From Chrysemys picta bellii (taxonomy: Eukaryota; Chordata; Testudines; Emydidae), in NCBI RefSeq assembly GCF_011386835.1, contig NC_088805.1, forward strand, positions 15,062,836 to 15,126,835: a stretch of 64,000 bases of DNA. The letters run 5' to 3'. Positions 52,678 to 62,512 of this stretch are shown here, in pieces; position 1 is the first letter of the stretch; every line of letters begins with the position of its first letter. The notes beneath the pieces are model-generated. The model worked only from the letters and a program-made list of their open reading frames with translations, was not told where the DNA came from and made no database searches. The position numbers were made by a program, and so were the translations under genes.

Positions 52678-54395
52678 TTCACCAACCCTACTGTGCATTT
52701 CTCCGGTCAATAGAGTATTAGCTTACAACATGTGGGATCGAGAGGTTTCTGGGTATGATATTTTTTTTATTCCACTACTAACTCTCACCCTAATATTGTG
52801 ATTACTGCTGGAGCTCTGCAGGTACCGGACTTTCCAATGCATGGGTAACCCTGCAATTTCAAAATCTGTTTTTGCTCTAAATGAGAATGAAACATTGAAT
52901 TTTAAAATTTCCTGAGAAACAAAATTTCCCCTCAAAAAATCATTTTGGGTCAATTGAAATATTTTGTTTCAATAAAATCAAAATATTATGTTTTTATTTT
53001 GACATTTTAGCCTTACTATTCTAATATAACATGCAATTGGGAAAACGTGTCATTTTGAAACAAAAAATCAAACTGTCCCCTGAGGAAAATGCGGACACAG
53101 AAGGTTTTGACACTATTGAAATGTTTTGTTTTGATTCTTCTCCTAAGCAGAATTTCGGTGCAAAGCCCCACATTCCTGCAGAGAGTTTCCATTTTGATGA
53201 AAGAGCCTTTCCCAATGGAAAAACAGCCCATTGGAAAATTTTCAGCCAGCTCTAAATATTCATTATTTGCATTGTGGTGGTGCCTAGAGGCTCCAATCGA
53301 GCTCAGCACCCCAGGATGCTCAGTGCTGTTCAAACACAGAGTGAGAGACAGTCTCTGCTAAGAAGAGCTTAGAATCTAAATAGACGAGACGGATGAAGAG
53401 GAAGCAGAGGCACCCGGGGTGAAGTGACCAACCCAAGCTGATGAAGCAAGTCAGTAGCAGAGCCAACATTTGAACCCAGCTCTCCTGACTCCCAGTCCAG
53501 TGGGACAAAGCTGCCCCCCTCCCATAACTTCATTATAATATGAATAAACGACCCCAGGGGACATTCTGCTGGGGAGTCCAGCTCCCTGTTCTCCACCTCC
53601 CCTCTCTGCAGCCGAGGTTCTCAAAGAGAAATTGGGCTGGGGAATGGGGGTCGTGACAAAATAAACCGACCACTAAAGAGAGAGAAGAAGACACTCAGTT
53701 CCCTGCTACTCCTGCTGCTGTTGCCTACCCTGCACCTGCTCACACCTGTCTGCCTCCACCTGCACTGTGCTGTGCTCCAGGGTAGCACCCATTAAAGGGT
53801 GGGAGCAGTGAGCTGGCTTGATCCACACACACAGCTCTTCACCATCTTGAATGGGCTTTCCCTTGAGGACCAAGGCCAGGGAAAGAGGAGAAGAAGCGCC
53901 AGTCCTACCCCCTCTGCCAGCAGCCCTGGTACCTCCTCTGCTCACCTGCCCATTCAGCCAAACCAATTTCCCCAGCCAGCCAGCCCCAAACCACCCACCA
54001 AGCCCAGCAGTGCTCACCCCAGTGACCAACTCCCTCCACCAGCAGCCGGCTCTTCCACGAGCTCCACCAGCAGCAGCTACCCCACAGACCCTCACCCGCC
54101 AACCAGCCCTGGTTTGTGGTTGTGACCCCCAGAGGATTGTGGGATGTGACTGAAAAGGATTGTGGGTTGGGGTTATGGCAAGAACCAGCTAGTGTTGGGG
54201 GTCTGCTGCGGATACAGTGTGAACGCCCTGCTGCAGGGGACAGAGCTCCGAGAAGGAACTGCCGGAGCAGCCTGGGCACATGGAAGGTGTCTCGCCTCCA
54301 GGATGTTTTTATTTTCTCCCTGCAAATGGAAAACAAAACAACCCTTTCCCACCCAGTGAAGGGGTGTGACAGGCAGCAGCCGCCAATGAGCAGGG
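52678..54395. other. Intergenic region SINE to V15
   Basis: No gene seen. It contains a CORE-SINE/MIR-like repeat (53258-53515). The end, from about 54110, is the conserved upstream segment of class I genes (GATTGTGGGATGTGACTG), also seen at 8150, 47690 and 59290. Confidence 0.6.
53258..53515 (+). repeat. CORE-SINE/MIR-like repeat
   Basis: The central part and the 3' part (GAAGCAGAGGCACC, GTGAAGTGACCAACCCAAG, TTTGAACCCAGCTCTCCTGACTCC in two parts) follow the amniote MIR pattern of sequence and order. Old and diverged. Confidence 0.65.
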
Positions 54396-54400
54396 GGCAG

Positions 54401-54430
54401 ATTTGCATGAACCAGCTCTGGTGGTTTAAG
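54401..54430 (+). promoter_or_regulatory. V15 promoter: octamer and TTTAAG
   Basis: ATTTGCAT at 54401-54408 and TTTAAG at 54425-54430. The spacing is about 10 bp shorter than in the other class I genes. Confidence 0.85.
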
Positions 54431-54498
54431 AGACAATCGTAGGGTCCCAGCCACAGACCCGTTTACCTCAGGGAGCCGAGCTTGTCTGGATTCCCACC

Positions 54499-55006
54499 AT
54501 GGCCTGGGCCCCTCTGCTCCTCGCGCTGCTCACTTACTGCTCAGGTGCTACACGGGGGAGGGTTTGTCTGTCTTAGTCAAATGGGTCTTTGCTTTCAGAG
54601 ACTCTTCTCTGTGTGGTTCCCAGGCTGCCGGCCAAGAGCTTTAAGTTCACAACGAATGACTAAATACTGATTTTATGCCCCTCTGTTCTCTCCTCCTGTC
54701 TCAGGTTCTCTCGCCCAGTACGTGCTGACTCAGCCGCCCTCAGTGTCTGCGTCTCCAGGGCAAAATGCTCAGCTCACCTGCTCAGGGAACAGCATTGGGA
54801 ACTACTATGTGCAATGGTTCCAGCAGAAACCTGGCGGCGCCCCCCTACAGCTTATCTATCAAAATAGCAACAGACCCTCCGGAATCCCTGAGCGATTCTC
54901 TGGGGCCAACTCCGGTAACACGGCCACGTTAACCATCACTGGAGTCCAGGCGCAGGACGAGGCTGATTATTACTGTCAGGTGTGGGACAGCAGCAGTGCT
55001 CAGAAT
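54499..55006 (+). CDS. IGLV: Ig lambda V gene V15 (class I)
   Basis: Germline class I lambda V segment. Leader exon 54499-54544 ([15 protein letters not shown]), intron 54545-54704, V exon 54705-55006. Landmarks are [28 protein letters not shown] (Cys23), [15 protein letters not shown]2 [23 protein letters not shown] and EADYYC, with CDR3 start [10 protein letters not shown]. It is a distinct member with a changed CDR1 and CDR2. All signals are intact; probably functional. Confidence 0.94.
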
Positions 55007-55045
55007 CACAGTGACCCAGCCAGATGGGGAAGTGAGACACAAACC
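55007..55045 (+). promoter_or_regulatory. 23-bp-spacer RSS of V15
   Basis: Heptamer CACAGTG (55007-55013), 23-bp spacer, nonamer ACACAAACC (55037-55045). Confidence 0.92.
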
Positions 55046-57245
55046 TCCCCTTATGAAAGAGAACATTTTATATCATTCTTGTGACGGTGAGGGGCCATTT
55101 TTGAGGGGGGGGGGTATTTCCTCTTCACTCAGCCCAGCACTGATTCCAGGCAGCCCAGGCTCACAGTATGTTGCCTCAGTGACACCCTCTGTCACTCCAA
55201 GACACCGGGAGCTCCAGAGAGGAAGGACAATTCAGAGTAATGGTGTATCACTTTCATTGCAGATAAAGGAATAAACTCAACTCATAAACTGGCCCACCAG
55301 CGATTCTGGTGCAATGGCTTTATTCTCTCACCGCTTCTGGTATCCCCCTCACAATGCTCACCTCAGTGGGATCTTGTGGGGAAGCCCACCTTTCCACAGA
55401 CGTGGTTATGTAATGCTCACAGTGAAAAAAAGAGCCTTAAGAACATGCTTGCTAGTCAAATACCTTTATAAGTGCTGGCCCGACACACAGAAAACATGGG
55501 TGGCACATCTAATTAATTTGTCACTCTCTTTGACTGATCATGTCTCACAAAGGCAGGCTTGTAGGTCTGATCTCCCTTGGCTGCAGAAGCACCTCACCTG
55601 GCAGTAATACAAGGCTAGATTCTGTTCTCCTGACATCAGCTTCCATCGTTAGTCTGTTCTCCTCACTGCTCCCTATACACAACAACCCAGTTCCCCTCAG
55701 CAAGCCCACCATCTTCCATGGGAACAGGGCACTGACCTCCTGAACTGGCGATTGTCACCAGAGAGTTGGGCTGCATGAAGCCAGCAGTAAGAGCTCCTGT
55801 TTATTCACTCCCCATCCCCGTGGCATGCTGGATTTGAGGACATCCATCTCCTGAACCCCTGGGAACCCTCAGAGCCTCCAAACCTCCTGAGACCTGGCAC
55901 AGCCACTTCCTTGTGAACAGGGGCCAAGGCCTGTGAAAAGCCAAGCACACGGCACAAGCGAAAATGTCCCTTCCCCTAAGGCGAACTTCAAAAGAGCCGA
56001 TTTCTGACCTGAAACTGCTGAGCCCAGACGTGCGCTCTGAATGCACAGAGCCCAGGCTATCAGGGACACAAGAGAAAGGAGGGATGTTTGTCAATGAAAC
56101 TTTGATACCATAATGATCGAGGCATTAGATTGTGATGGCAGCATCTTCCCTGCTGCTTCTCAGCTGGGAGATCAGCGACCCTGGAGAATGAGGGTGAAGG
56201 GAAGCAAGTGTCCATGGACCCGACACAGTGAAATTAAAAATGGGATCCACACCCCTTGTCTGCTGAGCTTTTCTAGCTACATGGGGTTGTTTTCTAACCC
56301 GAAATACACAGCTTCATCAGGTTCACCTACATTGCTGGAGGCTGGCTGGAGCCAATGGCTGGAAGTTGAAACTAGACATATTCAGATTGGAAATACGGTG
56401 TAAATTTTTAACAGTCAGGGTAATTAACATGAGGGTGAGGGTAGACTGAGGTACAATTTACTAAGGGTTCATGGTGGATTCTCCATCACTGACACTTTTT
56501 GATTTCAGAGTAGATGCTTTTTAAAAGATGGGCACTAGTTCAAACAGGAATTATTTTGGAGTTCTCGGGCCTGTGTTCTATGGAGGTCAGACTAGATGAT
56601 CACAATGGGATCCCTTCCCGCATTGGACTCTGTGGATATGGCTAAACAGCAGCTGGGAACATGTTTCCCAGCGCAGGTAGCCAGGTACATGGTACCACTG
56701 CTGGACATAGCGCTAAGATTAGCGTCGTGGCTGGAGGTAGCGCAGGCAGCAACTCGGGGTAGCCACCTGAGTACTAACCCCCCCCCTCCCCCCCCAGACT
56801 CCGTGCGTACCTATTCTGGCACCAGGCTGAATTTGTCTAGCTCCAACATTCAGCCATTGCATTGTGTTATTCCTTTGTCTGCTAGAGTGAAGAACCCATT
56901 AGCAAAGTTGGTTCTCCATGTCAGTACAAGTAGACTGACCAAGTCATCCCTTAAGCTTTTCCTTGGGAAGCTAAATAGCTTAAGCTCCTTGAGTCTATCA
57001 CTGTAAGGCATGTTAGTGGACAGTTAACATGGTGTAGTGTGTTATGTCTCCAAAGCCTCGCACAGACACAAGCTCATTAGTTAAGAACAACTTAACTGGA
57101 ACTGAAAGAAAACCTTCATAAAGTAGGAGATCATCACCAAAGGCTGGATCTCCCTCTCACGTGACTCTTTCATGTGATCACAGAGACCAATCGGATGAGA
57201 GCTGATTAGCATAAAGGAGGAACTTAGATGGTCCTCATGCAAGAA
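55046..57245. other. Intergenic region V15 to V16
   Basis: About 2.2 kb with no gene. There is a C-run near 56779-56798 and a short fragment GGTCAGACTAGATGATCACA (56586-56605) of an old interspersed repeat. Otherwise nothing recognisable. Confidence 0.6.
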
Positions 57246-57256
57246 GACTGATATAA
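57207..57256 (+). promoter_or_regulatory. V16 promoter: octamer-like ATTAGCAT and TATAA
   Basis: ATTAGCAT at about 57206-57213 is one base from ATTTGCAT. TATAA is at 57252-57256. CCAATCGG lies upstream. The leader ATG is at 57382, further away than in V4 and V9. Confidence 0.6.
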
Positions 57257-57381
57257 GGGCCAGGTACTGTAGGGTATTTTCAGTGTGACCGGCTTAGTTT
57301 TTTCCAAGTGCCAAGGGGTAGATATTGTCAGATAAAATCAGTGTAGCTGTGTGGGCTCCAAGGGCCTGAAATCTCCTCACC

Positions 57382-57876
57382 ATGCTCTGGGCTCCCTTCA
57401 TTGTCCTACTGGGGACGTGGTGCACAGGTGAGAACAGGGGGAACAGGTTCAAGACACGTTGACGTTATGGATAAAGCCAGTGCACAAACCGCATCAATAG
57501 TGGCTGGGGACGGACAGGGAGGGTTTGACAGGTTTCTACCATATTTTTTCCAGGTTCCAGCTCACAGCCTGTGCTGACTCAGCCGCACTCAATGTCAGTG
57601 TCCCCAGGAAACACCGTGAAACTCTCCTGCACCATGAGCAGTGGGACCAGCATCGGTAGCTACACTGTGTATTGGTACCAGCAGAAACCTCGGAATTCCC
57701 CACGATACCTGCTGTATTACTATTCGGATTCCAGCAAGGGCCAGGGCTCTGGGGTCCCTGCTCGCTTCTCTGGTTCCAAAGACACGTCCAGTAACGCCGG
57801 CTATCTGACCATCTCCGGGGCACTGGCCGAGGATGAGGCTGATTATTACTGTGCTGTGGGGTACAACAATGCTTGT
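57382..57876 (+). CDS. IGLV: Ig lambda V gene V16 (class II)
   Basis: Germline class II lambda V segment. Leader exon 57382-57427 ([15 protein letters not shown]), intron 57428-57553 ending CCAG, V exon 57554-57876. Landmarks are [42 protein letters not shown]2 [27 protein letters not shown] and EADYYC. The germline CDR3 start AVGYNNACH holds an unpaired cysteine. The RSS nonamer is a perfect consensus. All signals are intact; probably functional. Confidence 0.93.
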
Positions 57877-57915
57877 CACAGTGACATAATCAGATGGGGA
57901 AGTGAGACAAAAACC
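57877..57915 (+). promoter_or_regulatory. 23-bp-spacer RSS of V16 (consensus)
   Basis: Heptamer CACAGTG (57877-57883), 23-bp spacer, nonamer ACAAAAACC (57907-57915). Both elements match the vertebrate consensus exactly. Confidence 0.94.
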
Positions 57916-59580
57916 TCCCTCCCCTCCCCCCATCCAGGACATGTGAACTGCCTTAGTCATCTCAACTGCAAAACTTGCAGCTCTCTACCAGCACCGCCCC
58001 AGGTCTATGAGGGGATTGTTACTGGTGCTGTCCTATCATAGCTCTCAGGCAACTCCACAAGGAGTCCTCGGCCTGGCTGGGTGAGTGCTGATCCCTCCCC
58101 TGATGACAGGTGCATTGGGCCAGAGAGCAGGGGCACCCATTCTGCACCAGATGGAGACACTGGCTGCGCTCACTCTTGTATGGGTGGCCCCTGGCCCTGA
58201 CAAGCCAAGGAGCAGTAGGGCTGTGGTGTGAGGGTGGGTCCATGACACAATGGGGATCGGTACAGTAGCATGTTTAGGGCCTCAGATTGCCTTTATTCGA
58301 CTGTGACAGAGAGCTCTCTTGGGCCCTTGCCCTGCTCACACTGTCACTGCTGTGGTTTGACCGGACCACCTCTGTCCTTCACCTTGCTCAGGCTCTCTCT
58401 CTCTCTCCGGTGATGGAGCGGGGTGGATCAGAATGTAAAAGAATGACTGTCCTGACTGAGCACCCCCAGGAATACAGAGTGCAGGGGACGGGCCACCCAC
58501 CTGCCCCCCCACCTGCCCTCCACCCCCAAGTAGTTTACACAACAGCTGCAATTCTTCCTTCACAGTTAGACCTGCTGGGGAGCAGGGGAAATACTCCAGC
58601 AACCCCCCGAAGGATTACCAACATGTGTGTCCCGATTTGAAATGTGCAGCGAGGGGACAGAGCCCTTCAGGGAGACACCCCAGAAGGTGGTTTTGCTGAC
58701 AGCCCCGTTGTGCAAAGACCAGGGCATGCGAAAGGCAAAAGCTGCTCTTGGGGAATATTTTTATGAATCTGAAATATGCTGGTTTGAAGATGCTCTATTC
58801 CTGCAGGACTTTTGGCTTTGACACAAACTGGTTGGAAACCTCACCAAGGTAATTCAAGTTGTCTGAAAAAATGACTGATCTTCCCCCTCCTACTTCCTCC
58901 CCCCCCCCCCCTGCCGTCACTCCGTGCTCTGCCCCAGGGGACCCACGTGTAAAGGTGGTGATCAGCTGGGCCCTGGCCACCTGCAGGCCCCACGACTCAC
59001 AGTGACCAACGGGCTCCTCGCCATCTTCAAATGGTGCTGCCCTGACTCAAAGAGCAGGTGAAAAGGAAGCAGCTGGAAGCACCATCCTAGCCCTTTACCA
59101 GCCCCCCAGCACCCCACTGCTCCCCGATCAGCCGAGCCACCTCCCCCAGCCAGCGACCCCCAAACCATGGCTCTGCCCCTGATTCCACTCCTCCCAGCCC
59201 TCACCCCACTCAGCAGCACCCACCCCAGGCAGCATCCATCACCCAGAATCTAGCCATGTTTCTGGTTGTGACCCAAAGCCTGGTGGTATGTGACTGCAAG
59301 GGATTGTGGGTTGGGGCCATGACAACAAATCTCAGTTGGTTTTGTTGGCCCAGGTGCAGACAGTTAGAGAGTCTCTGCTCCATGAACTAAGTGGTGGAGC
59401 AGGTTGTGCAGACTGGGAGCTCCCCAGCTCCAGGAGTCTCTCTATTTTCTGCTTGCAAATGGAAAAACAATTCTGTCCTACCTAAGTAACTATGGGGCTA
59501 TAGAGAGAAATTCTCACCCTGTCATTGTCCTTCCAAAGTGGATGGAGTATGTCTGTTGGCACTGGCAGCCAATGAGCAGG
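57916..59580. other. Intergenic region V16 to V17
   Basis: Diverged and shortened copy of the block between V3 and orphan leader 1 (5718-8420); no gene seen. It includes a C-run near 58900. Confidence 0.65.
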
Positions 59581-59586
59581 GAGAAG

Positions 59587-59627
59587 ATTTGCATGAGGGG
59601 GCCATTCTCCAGTTGTGAGGGTATAAG
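59587..59627 (+). promoter_or_regulatory. V17 promoter: octamer and TATAAG
   Basis: CCAATGAG, then ATTTGCAT at 59587-59594 and TATAAG at 59622-59627. This is the only class I gene here with a true TATA in place of TTTAAG. Confidence 0.87.
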
Positions 59628-59699
59628 AGAGAATTGGAGGGTCCCAGCCAGAGACCAGTTTGCCTCTGGAAGCCGAGCTCGTCTCTCTGTATTCCCACC

Positions 59700-60166
59700 A
59701 TGGCCTGGGCCCCTCTGCTCCTCACGCTGCTCACTTACTGCTCAGGTGCTGTGAGGGGGCAGGTTTCTCTCCATTTCTTAATCCAAAAAGCTTTTCCCTT
59801 TTCCAGCTCCTTGTGCTGCCTGCAGTTTATTGTCTCTCGGTGATTTTTATCCCCACGTTTTCTCCTGTCTCAGGTTCTCTCGCCCAGTATGAGTTGACTC
59901 AGCCGCCTTCAGTGTCTGTGTCGCCAGGACAAAATGCTCAGCTCACCTGCTCAGGAGACAACATTACTATCTACCATGTACATTGGTACCAACACAAACC
60001 TGGCAGCGCCCCCGTAGCACTTATCTATCAAAACAGCAAGAGAGTCCCTGGAATCCCCGATCGATTCTCTGGGGCCAACTCCGGTAACACGGCCACGTTA
60101 ACCATCACTGGAGTCCAGCCGCAGGACGAGGCTGTTTATTACTGTCGGGTGTGGAACAACCCTGCT
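59700..60166 (+). CDS. IGLV: Ig lambda V gene V17 (class I)
   Basis: Germline class I lambda V segment. Leader exon 59700-59745 ([15 protein letters not shown]), intron 59746-59873, V exon 59874-60166. Landmarks are [25 protein letters not shown] (Cys23), [15 protein letters not shown]2 [21 protein letters not shown] and EAVYYC, with a short CDR3 start, RVWNNPA. Unusual residues are His for Gln in FR2 and Val for Asp before the Tyr-Tyr-Cys. All signals are intact. It is the most diverged intact class I gene in the window. Confidence 0.93.
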
Positions 60167-60205
60167 CACAGTGACACAGTCAGATGGGGAAGTGAGACAC
60201 AAACC
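60167..60205 (+). promoter_or_regulatory. 23-bp-spacer RSS of V17
   Basis: Heptamer CACAGTG (60167-60173), 23-bp spacer, nonamer ACACAAACC (60197-60205). Confidence 0.92.
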
Positions 60206-60544
60206 TCATATTATCAAAGGCCACATTAAATATTCTCTCTTGTGATGGGGGGGGGGGCATATCAGAGAAGGGGGAAGGGGTTTTCCTAGCTAGTCACCCC
60301 AGAAATCCTGCCCGACAGACGTTCTGTTAATGCAGCTCTCAGACTGACAAGAACATCCCAGTGCTTTCTACCACGCTGTGCAGACATCACTGCATATCAC
60401 AATTCTCATGTGGTCTGCGTTTCGTCAGTCTTAGGCATGGTTCACATTTCCTGAGTCTCCACTTCTACGGGGAAGGTCTATGGGGTGTTATGGTTCATCA
60501 TTGAAAAAAACTCATCAACCCGATTACACAGTTGCGTCAGCTGA
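60206..60544. other. Intergenic region V17 to pseudogene 18
   Basis: Short 3' flank of V17, with a G-run near 60247 and no gene. Confidence 0.6.
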
Positions 60545-61650
60545 GACTGAACTGAGGCCTTGGCTGTCCTCAGTGTTAGGGCGTGTCGATACTGCCAAGT
60601 GTTTTCACCCAAAAGGCAGCTTTTGGCGACGGAACAGGGGAGGTGTACACACTGCAAAGCCACTTTTGGTGACGAAACGCCCCAATTTCAGCGACGTAAT
60701 TAAACCACCTCAGTGAGAGTGAAAAGGCTTTTTATGCAAAAGTTTTGTCGCCATAGTGCCAGTGTAAACCCCGGGCTTGCTTTTCTCGCTGTAATTGGCC
60801 TCCGGAGATGTCCCACAATGCCCGGCCGTGACCGTTCTGCTCATTGTTTTGAGCTCAGCAGCCCTGCAGGATGCACCTCTCCCCTTTCAAAGCTCCGTTC
60901 TGACGGCTGAGTGTGTGCTGCTCTTCTCTGCGCCTGGCAACAAAGAGCCAAATTGCCAATCATTACCGTGGAATGTTCCTGGTCTCCCACACTAGGGACA
61001 TGGAGGCAGGCAGGCAGGGGTGGATGTGTGTGTGTAAGAGACTGTTGTGTTGTGCAGAGTCAGGGAGGGAGGCGGGGGATGATGTAGGGGGTTCCCCCTC
61101 CTCCTGCCTCAGGACTGGTTGCTTCCAGCGGCTGTCTGAACTTACAAGACAGCATGCTGACACACTCACTCTCCCACAACACACACTGTCTCTGTGTGTC
61201 TCTCTCTCTCACACACACACACACGCTCCCTGTCACACACTCCCCCCTCCCCGCCCTTCGGTCAAAAAGTGGCTAGCAATTTAGTTGGATGCCCATGGAA
61301 CAATGGGATTGAGAAACCAGCATCATGTGACACTGTACCTGCCCCATCAGGCATTGCAAATCCTTCCCATAGCACCATGCAGCCAGTTGCATAGTGGGAT
61401 TGCTACCCACGGTGCACTGCTCTTTGTGTTGCTTCAAGAGCTGCTAGTGCGGTGGATGCACTCCGCCCACACAAGGAGCATAGTGTGGACATGCAACAGT
61501 GTTTTAATTAAAGCGCTTTCATTAAAATGGCATAACTTTTGGCGACAAAACTCTACAGTGTACTGTAGACGCTGCCTCAAGGTCCCCAGGAAACACTTGT
61601 GAAACCCTCCTGCTCTATAAGCAGTGGGACCAGCTACCAAGATTACAGAC
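60545..61650 (+). pseudogene. IGLV: Class II V pseudogene 18, split by a transposon
   Basis: The 5' piece (about 60547-60576, ACTGAACTGAGGCCTTGGCT then GTCCTCAGTG) corresponds to the start of class II FR1. The 3' piece (61583-61648) has GTCCCCAGGAAACACTTGTG, a Cys23-like CCTGC and GCAGTGGGACCAGC. About 1 kb of unrelated repeat lies between them. The rest of the V exon and the RSS are missing. The flank after it matches that of pseudogene 14. Confidence 0.75.
60575..61582. mobile_element. About 1-kb nonautonomous DNA-transposon-like insert in pseudogene 18
   Basis: The two ends are loosely inverted: GGCGTGTCGATACTG on the left, and on the right a sequence whose reverse complement reads GGCAGCGTCTACAGTACACTG. 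Motifs such as TTTTGGCGAC occur near both ends. There is no transposase frame. A CT/CA run lies at 61194-61225. The exact ends, target duplication and superfamily are not settled. Confidence 0.55.
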
Positions 61651-62325
61651 TGAATGCAGTGTTGCCTGCCTGAGTCTGTAAGAGACAGCCTGCAAAGACC
61701 TTGCTAAGGAGGTGTGAACTGTCCCATTCATCTCAATCGCATCTTAACTCTGAAATGCAGCACAGACAAGTAGAACTGGATGCAGTATGCAAACAACAAT
61801 TCAAAGATCTCACTGGGCAGAGTATATAAATGGTTGTGTTGTAGGTTGTAACCGTAGATTTTGCATTAGTAAATGAAACCAGATTCCCTACACATGTTGC
61901 TGCAGGTTAGATTTTCACAGCAGTGCACCTTACTATGACTGGCTGGCTGACTCCCTGGCACTGCTTTGAAAATCTCAGCCATCTCATGTGCATTTGAAAA
62001 ATCAGCTTTAAAGCCAATTGCTTTTGGCCTTGACTCAACAAGGAAGTGCCTCTCTGCTTGTGCTCACCTGTGGCTGCTGGGATTGGAGGAATTCACTGCC
62101 ACCTGCAGTCCCTAGCCTGGGGGGCTGAGGGCAATGTGATTTCAATGGGGAATCTTCAATGCTGGCATACACTGCCCTTGTTGGTCCTACAGATCCTGAG
62201 TCACAAAGTAAGGCCCCACTCTGTACTTTTGCCCAAAGTGTGTGTGTGTGGGGGGGAGGGAGGGCGTATATCTCAGTGTAATGAGTTTCATTTCAGCCAG
62301 TTAATTGTCTGTGCTATTTAATAAC
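61651..62325. other. Intergenic region pseudogene 18 to leader remnant 19
   Basis: Diverged copy of 49735-50350. There is a GT run near 62240-62250. No gene seen. Confidence 0.6.
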
Positions 62326-62512
62326 ATGGACATCCTCCTGCTGGGGACGTGGTGCACAGGTGAGAACAGGGGGAGCGGGTTATATACACTTTAAAGTTGC
62401 TGCTGTGGCCAATGTACAAACCGTGTCAATAGCAACCAGGGATTGGCAGGGGGGAGTTGACAGGTCTCTACAATATTTTCCAGGATCCAGTTCCCAGCCA
62501 GTGGCCCCATAG
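62326..62512 (+). pseudogene. IGLV: Class II V remnant 19 (leader, intron, first codons)
   Basis: A leader-like exon (62326-62359) reads MDILLLGTWCT, with the class II ending LLGTWCT and an intact donor. The intron runs to CCAG at 62480-62483. The V exon opens SSSQPVAP and then meets TAG. Nothing further of the V domain or RSS follows. Truncated, nonfunctional. Confidence 0.82.

Noticed and set aside
53799..54125. Pro/Ser/Thr-rich 108-codon frame
   Set aside because: Low-complexity composition, no domain, no copy elsewhere, no splice or start support.
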